From the NCBI GenBank assembly GCA_021502835.1, contig JAKFGP010000008.1:124001-188000 (forward strand): DNA of 64,000 nucleotides, written 5' to 3'. The position numbers and the translations under genes were made by a program. The stretch is from Streptomyces thinghirensis. Its GTDB lineage: Bacteria; Actinomycetota; Actinomycetia; Streptomycetales; Streptomycetaceae. The notes under the pieces are model-generated. The model had not been told where the DNA came from and ran no database searches. It worked only from the letters and a program-made list of their open reading frames with translations. The first letter of the stretch is position 1. The number at the start of each line of letters is the position of its first letter. Of this stretch, positions 60,140 through 64,000 are shown one piece after another.

Positions 60140-60891
60140 CTAGACCTCGTACACCGCGCCCGCCGCGGCGACCTCCACCGGTCCGTCGTAGACCTCGCGC
60201 GCGTCGGCGAGGTTGACCTGGGGTCGGTCCACGGGGGGATGTGGGTGAGTACCAGGCGGCGGGCGCCGGCGCGGGTGGCGCTCTCGCCCGCCTCGCGGCC
60301 GTTGAGGTGGAGGTCGGGGATGTTCTCCTTGCCGTGCGTGAAGGCGGCCTCGCACAGGAACAGGTCGGTGTCGCGGGCGAGTTCGTCCAGCGTGGCGGTG
60401 ACGCCCGTGTCGCCGGAGTAGGTCAGCGACCTGCCGCCGTGCTCGACGCGGATGGCGTAGGCCTCCACGGGGTGGGCGACGCGTTCGGTGTGCACGGTGA
60501 AGGGTCCGACCTCGAAGGTGGACGGCTTGACCGTGTGGAAGTCGAAGACCTCACTCATGGACGAGGCGGAGGGGGTGTCGGCGTAGGCGGTGGTGAGCCG
60601 GTGCTCGGTGCCCCTCGGGTCCGTAGACCGGGAGGGGTCGCAGCGGCCGCCCTCGTGCCGGTAGTAGCGCGCCACGAAGTAGGCGCACATGTCGATGCAG
60701 TGGTCGGCGTGCAGGTGGCTGAGGAAGATCGCGTCGAGGTCGTAGAGACCGCAGTGGCGCTGCAACTCGCCGAGGGCGCCGTTGCCCATGTCGAGGAGCA
60801 GCCGGAAGCCGTCGGCCTCGACGAGGTAGCTCGAGCAGGCCGATTCCGCGGACGGGAACGACCCCGAGCAGCCGACGACGGTGAGCTTCAT
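60140..60891 (-). CDS. MBL-fold metallo-hydrolase, RNase Z/PDE-like
   Basis: About 250 residues. MKLTVVGCSGSFPSAESACSSYLVEADGFRLLLDMGNGALGEL, metal motif IFLSHLHADHCIDM, then LTYSGDTGVTATL, LFLCEAAFTHGKENIPDLHLNGREAG and VLTHIPPWTD supply the remaining His/Asp ligands. The exact substrate is unknown: cyclic nucleotide or RNA phosphodiester. Indels near 60230 and 60620. Confidence 0.88.
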
Positions 60892-61095
60892 GAAGCAGAA
60901 ACCTCCGCTGGCGCGTGTGGAGAGACGGGGGTCGTGCGGTTTGTCGAGCGTAAGGCGCAAAACCTCGGGTCGCTCCTCCGCCAGGGGCCGTTGTGGGCGA
61001 ACTCACCTGCGGTGTCACCGGTTCGGCTGGAAGTAGGGCGCGCGGGGCCATGGAGGGGGCGCGCGGGGGCAGTGCGCGCCGGTACGGTCGTCGGC

Positions 61096-61561
61096 ATGAA
61101 CACGTCCTGGTGGCTCGCCCTCGCGGCGGTGGTACTGCTCGCGCTCGTCGCCACGGTCGTCGACGGCTGGGGCCGGGGGCGGCGGCCCCCGCGGCCGGGC
61201 GGCAGCCGGCGTCCGCCGGGCCGGCCGACGGGGCCGGAGAGGGCGGGCCGGAACGGCCGCGCCCGCGGAGATCTGGTGGGCGAACGTGCCGTACGAGGAC
61301 TCCGGCGGTGCGAAGGACCGGCCGTGTCTCGTGGTCCGGGTGCGCGGGCGGCGGGTGCTGGTGGCGAAGATCACCAGCCGGCACCGGGCCGGGCGGGCCG
61401 GGGTGATCACGTTGCCGCCGGGCTCGGTCGGGGACGCGCGGGGGCGGACGAGCTTCCTGGAGACCGACGAGTTGCGGGAGGTGCCCGTGCGGGACTTCCG
61501 GCGGCGGGTGGGTGTGGTGGACCCGGTCCTGTGGGACCAGGTCCGTCACCTCGCCGAGTGA
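61096..61561 (+). CDS. membrane-anchored PemK/MazF-like protein
   Basis: An N-terminal membrane helix (WWLALAAVVLLALVATVVDG) and a basic Arg/Pro/Gly linker precede the PemK-like domain PGEIWWANVPYEDSGGAKDRPCLVVRVRGRRVLVAKITSRH, then RTSFLETDELREVPVRDFRRRVGVVDPVLWDQV. No antitoxin gene is adjacent. The membrane attachment and lack of antitoxin suggest a non-toxic or differently regulated function. One indel near 61255. Confidence 0.83.
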
Positions 61562-61565
61562 GCGG

Positions 61566-62524
<959 letters not shown>

Positions 62525-62812
62525 TCAGGCCATACCGCCGGCGACGGCCGGCAGGATCGTGATGCTGTCGCCGTCCGCCAGCTTGGTGTTGATGCCGTCC
62601 AGGAAGCGGACGTCCTCGTCGTTCAGGTAGACGTTGACGAAGCGGCGCAGCTGGTCGCCGTTGGCCTCGTCGACGAGTCGGGCCCGGATGCCCGCGTGCC
62701 TGGTCTCGAGGTCGGTGAAGAGCTCGGCGAGGGTGTCCCCGGTGCCCTCCACCGCCTTCTGGCCGTCGGTGTACTGGCGGAGGATGGTCGGGATGCGGAC
62801 CTCGATGGCCAT
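62525..62812 (-). CDS. cysO: CysO MoaD/ThiS family sulfur carrier with C-terminal GGMA
   Basis: An intact 95-residue ubiquitin-fold protein: MAIEVRIPTILRQYTDGQKAVEGTGDTLAELF, NVYLNDEDVRFLDGINTKLADGDSITILPAVAGGMA. Sulfur carriers need a free C-terminal GG; here two residues (Met-Ala) follow. A JAMM protease gene lies 0.3 kb upstream on the same strand. CysO is expected to be adenylated and thiocarboxylated, then used by CysM for cysteine synthesis. Confidence 0.93.
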   Translation of the reverse strand: MAIEVRIPTILRQYTDGQKAVEGTGDTLAELFTDLETRHAGIRARLVDEANGDQLRRFVNVYLNDEDVRFLDGINTKLADGDSITILPAVAGGMA

Positions 62813-62913
62813 GGCTGAGGGCTCCTGTCGGAAGGTGTCGTGGGTTCGGTGAGGCGCGCGGCGGCACGCGGCAGCCCGCCGCGGCGCACGGGCCGTACGG
62901 CGGCAGCGGAAGA

Positions 62914-63009
62914 TCAACAGATGGCGCTGTTCAGCCTGCACAGGTCGACGTGCAGCCGCGCCACGAGCAGCGTGCCCGGCGCCTTTTCGCTCACGTCGAG
63001 AAGAACCAT
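62914..63009 (-). CDS. cysteine-rich-end leader peptide upstream of cysO-cysM
   Basis: A 31-codon ORF: MVLLDVSEKAPGTLLVARLH, then VDLCRLNSAIC, ending in Cys at its last codon before TGA. Similar 'putative leader peptides' lie ahead of cysteine/sulfur operons in actinomycetes. Stalling at Cys codons when cysteine is scarce could release expression of cysO-cysM. It begins 498 bases downstream of mec and ends 102 bases before cysO. Confidence 0.75.
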   Translation of the reverse strand: MVLLDVSEKAPGTLLVARLHVDLCRLNSAIC

Positions 63010-63088
63010 GGGCTCATCGTATCGATTCCCGGTCCGGCATCCGGAGTGTGATCTCATCTACTGGACGTTTCCCGTCCGCCCTGTGATA

Positions 63089-63511
63089 TCAGTACGCCTC
63101 CACGACCTTGACCTCCTCCTCGGTCACCTCTCCATCCACGATCCGGAACGACCGGAACTGGAAGTCGCCGACGCCGTCGGTGTCCGCCGTCGAGACCAGG
63201 ACGTAGTGGGCGCCCGGCTCGTTGGCGTAGGTGAGGTCGGTGCGGGAGGGGTACGCCTCGGTGGCCGTGTGGGAGTGGTAGATGACCGCCGGCTCCTCGT
63301 CGCGGTCGTCCATCTCCCGGTAGAGCCTGAGCAGGTCCTGCGAGTCGAACTCGTAGAAGGTCGGCGAGCGGGCGGCGTTCAGCATCGGGATGAACCGCTC
63401 GGGGCGGCCCTCGCCCACGGGACCGGCCACCACGCCGCACGCCTCGTCGGGGTGGTCCTCGCGCGCGTGGGCGACGATCTGGTCGTACAGGGCCTGGGTG
63501 ATGGTCAGCAT
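63089..63511 (-). CDS. mec: Mec/JAMM (Mov34/MPN) metallopeptidase
   Basis: An intact 140-residue frame. ITQALYDQIVAHAREDHPDEACGVVAG carries the first Glu; the JAMM motif is HSHTATEAYPSRTD (HxH-x7-S-x2-D). The enzyme cleaves CysO-cysteine adducts in mycobacteria and may also trim CysO here. It is cotranscribed in the same direction as cysO and cysM. Confidence 0.93.
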   Translation of the reverse strand: MLTITQALYDQIVAHAREDHPDEACGVVAGPVGEGRPERFIPMLNAARSPTFYEFDSQDLLRLYREMDDRDEEPAVIYHSHTATEAYPSRTDLTYANEPGAHYVLVSTADTDGVGDFQFRSFRIVDGEVTEEEVKVVEAY

Positions 63512-63530
63512 GCGGCCAGGATAAGCAGAG

Positions 63531-63567
63531 GGGCCGCCCCGTACCGGTGGGTGGTACGGGGCGGCCC
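63531..63567. terminator. hairpin terminator after amino-acid permease
   Basis: GGGCCGCCCCGTACC and GGTACGGGGCGGCCC form a perfect 15-bp stem with a 7-nt loop, 89 bp downstream of the permease stop on the minus strand. Confidence 0.85.
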
Positions 63568-63655
63568 GCATGCTGGACGCCCTGAGCGGTGGCCGGTGGG
63601 GATGCCACGAGCATCCCCGGTGACCGGGCGTCCCGGATGCGCGAGAACGCGCAGG

Positions 63656-64000
63656 TCAGACGATCTTCTCCAGCTCCGGTTCGCCGTGCCGCTCGGTGAT
63701 GTCCGGGTTGCGGCTCTTGAGCACGGCCCAGCCGATGCCGAGGGCGGCGGCCCAGCCGGTCATCACGTACAGGCAGACGCGGGCGTCGGCGTCGTAGGCG
63801 ATCAGGCAGGTGACGAAGAGCAGGAAGGCGATGGCGATGTAGGAGCACACCGAGCCGCCCGGCGCAGGGAAGGAGGAGGCGGGCAGGCGGCCCGCGACGA
63901 CCTTGCGGCGGTAGCGGACGTGACTGATCAGGATCATCAGCCAGGTCCAGATGCCGGCGGCGGTGGCGATGGAGGTGACGTAGCCGAAGGCCTTCTCCGG
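63656..64000 (-). CDS. amino-acid permease (APC family), C-terminal end (partial)
   Basis: The visible part, from the window edge, is GYVTSIATAAGIWTWLMILISHVRYRRK, VCSYIAIAFLLFVTCLIAYDADARVCLYVMTGWAAALGIGWAVL and ends PDITERHGEPELEKIV. Two or three membrane helices of an amino-acid/proton symporter are seen; the rest is outside the window. An indel near 63890 affects the frame. Specificity unknown. Confidence 0.85.
   Translation of the reverse strand, partial: PEKAFGYVTSIATAAGIWTWLMILISHVRYRRKVVAGRLPASSFPAPGGSVCSYIAIAFLLFVTCLIAYDADARVCLYVMTGWAAALGIGWAVLKSRNPDITERHGEPELEKIV

Overview
The window is chromosomal DNA of a Streptomyces. GC content is very high with G/C-ending codons, GTG starts are common, and the gene sets are typical of the genus: a cslA-glxA-cslZ tip-glucan locus, a conservon, a DasR-type GlcNAc PTS locus, and cysO-cysM with a JAMM protease. 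From memory, the gene order resembles the region of the S. coelicolor chromosome running from cslA to the nagE2-cysM genes, with some accessory insertions. The sequence looks like an unpolished draft. Most genes over about 600 bp, including housekeeping ones such as rph, rdgB and nagE2, carry one or more single-base indels. I joined such reading frames by family homology and give full gene extents, so many entries are single genes spread over two or three frames; I do not call them pseudogenes.

Layout. 1-3.3 kb: end of cslA, glxA (radical copper oxidase) and cslZ (GH6), the tip-glucan locus. 3.4-5.8 kb: class F sortase, a surface protein, a HAD-IIA phosphatase and a small ORF. 5.8-12.7 kb: a phosphonate (2-aminoethylphosphonate-like) uptake and catabolism operon on the minus strand with its GntR regulator, interrupted by a 190-bp palindromic element. 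12.7-21.9 kb: a G-rich minisatellite, an LAxTG surface protein, a secreted PQQ sugar dehydrogenase with CBM2 behind a CebR-like box, a ROK regulator divergent from a Gfo/Idh oxidoreductase with a palindromic operator between them, then metabolic genes and a second YidC. 22-26.1 kb: a SEC-C protein, an SRPBCC protein, then a visibly lower-GC island with a 79-aa ORF and a coupled DUF262-HEPN gene pair that looks like a defence module. 26.4-32.4 kb: a HAD phosphatase, an XRE regulator and a tgm-type RiPP cluster (precursor, ATP-grasp ligase, methyltransferase), then a pentapeptide-repeat protein. 33-38.5 kb: a conservon (cvnA, B, C, D plus two P450s, the first lacking ExxR). 38.5-50.3 kb: methyltransferase, AhpD-like protein, alpha/beta hydrolase, VOC protein, MFS transporter, DUF445, GDSL hydrolase, DUF1707 and an ABC-2 exporter. 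50.4-56.8 kb: bifunctional PBP, SMR exporter with a guanidine-III riboswitch, GroES-like protein, DUF3618, peroxiredoxin, tRNA-Leu, rdgB and rph. 56.9-60.1 kb: nagF, nagE1 and nagE2 with three dre sites. 60.1-64 kb: MBL hydrolase, membrane-anchored PemK-like protein, cysM, cysO with a Cys-ending leader peptide, the JAMM protease gene mec, and the end of an amino-acid permease.

Functionally, the strongest systems are the GlcNAc PTS under DasR control; the cysteine pathway in which CysO is probably trimmed by Mec before acting as sulfur carrier for CysM; the conservon signalling complex; the phosphonate operon; and two candidate accessory systems, the tgm peptide cluster and the DUF262-HEPN island.
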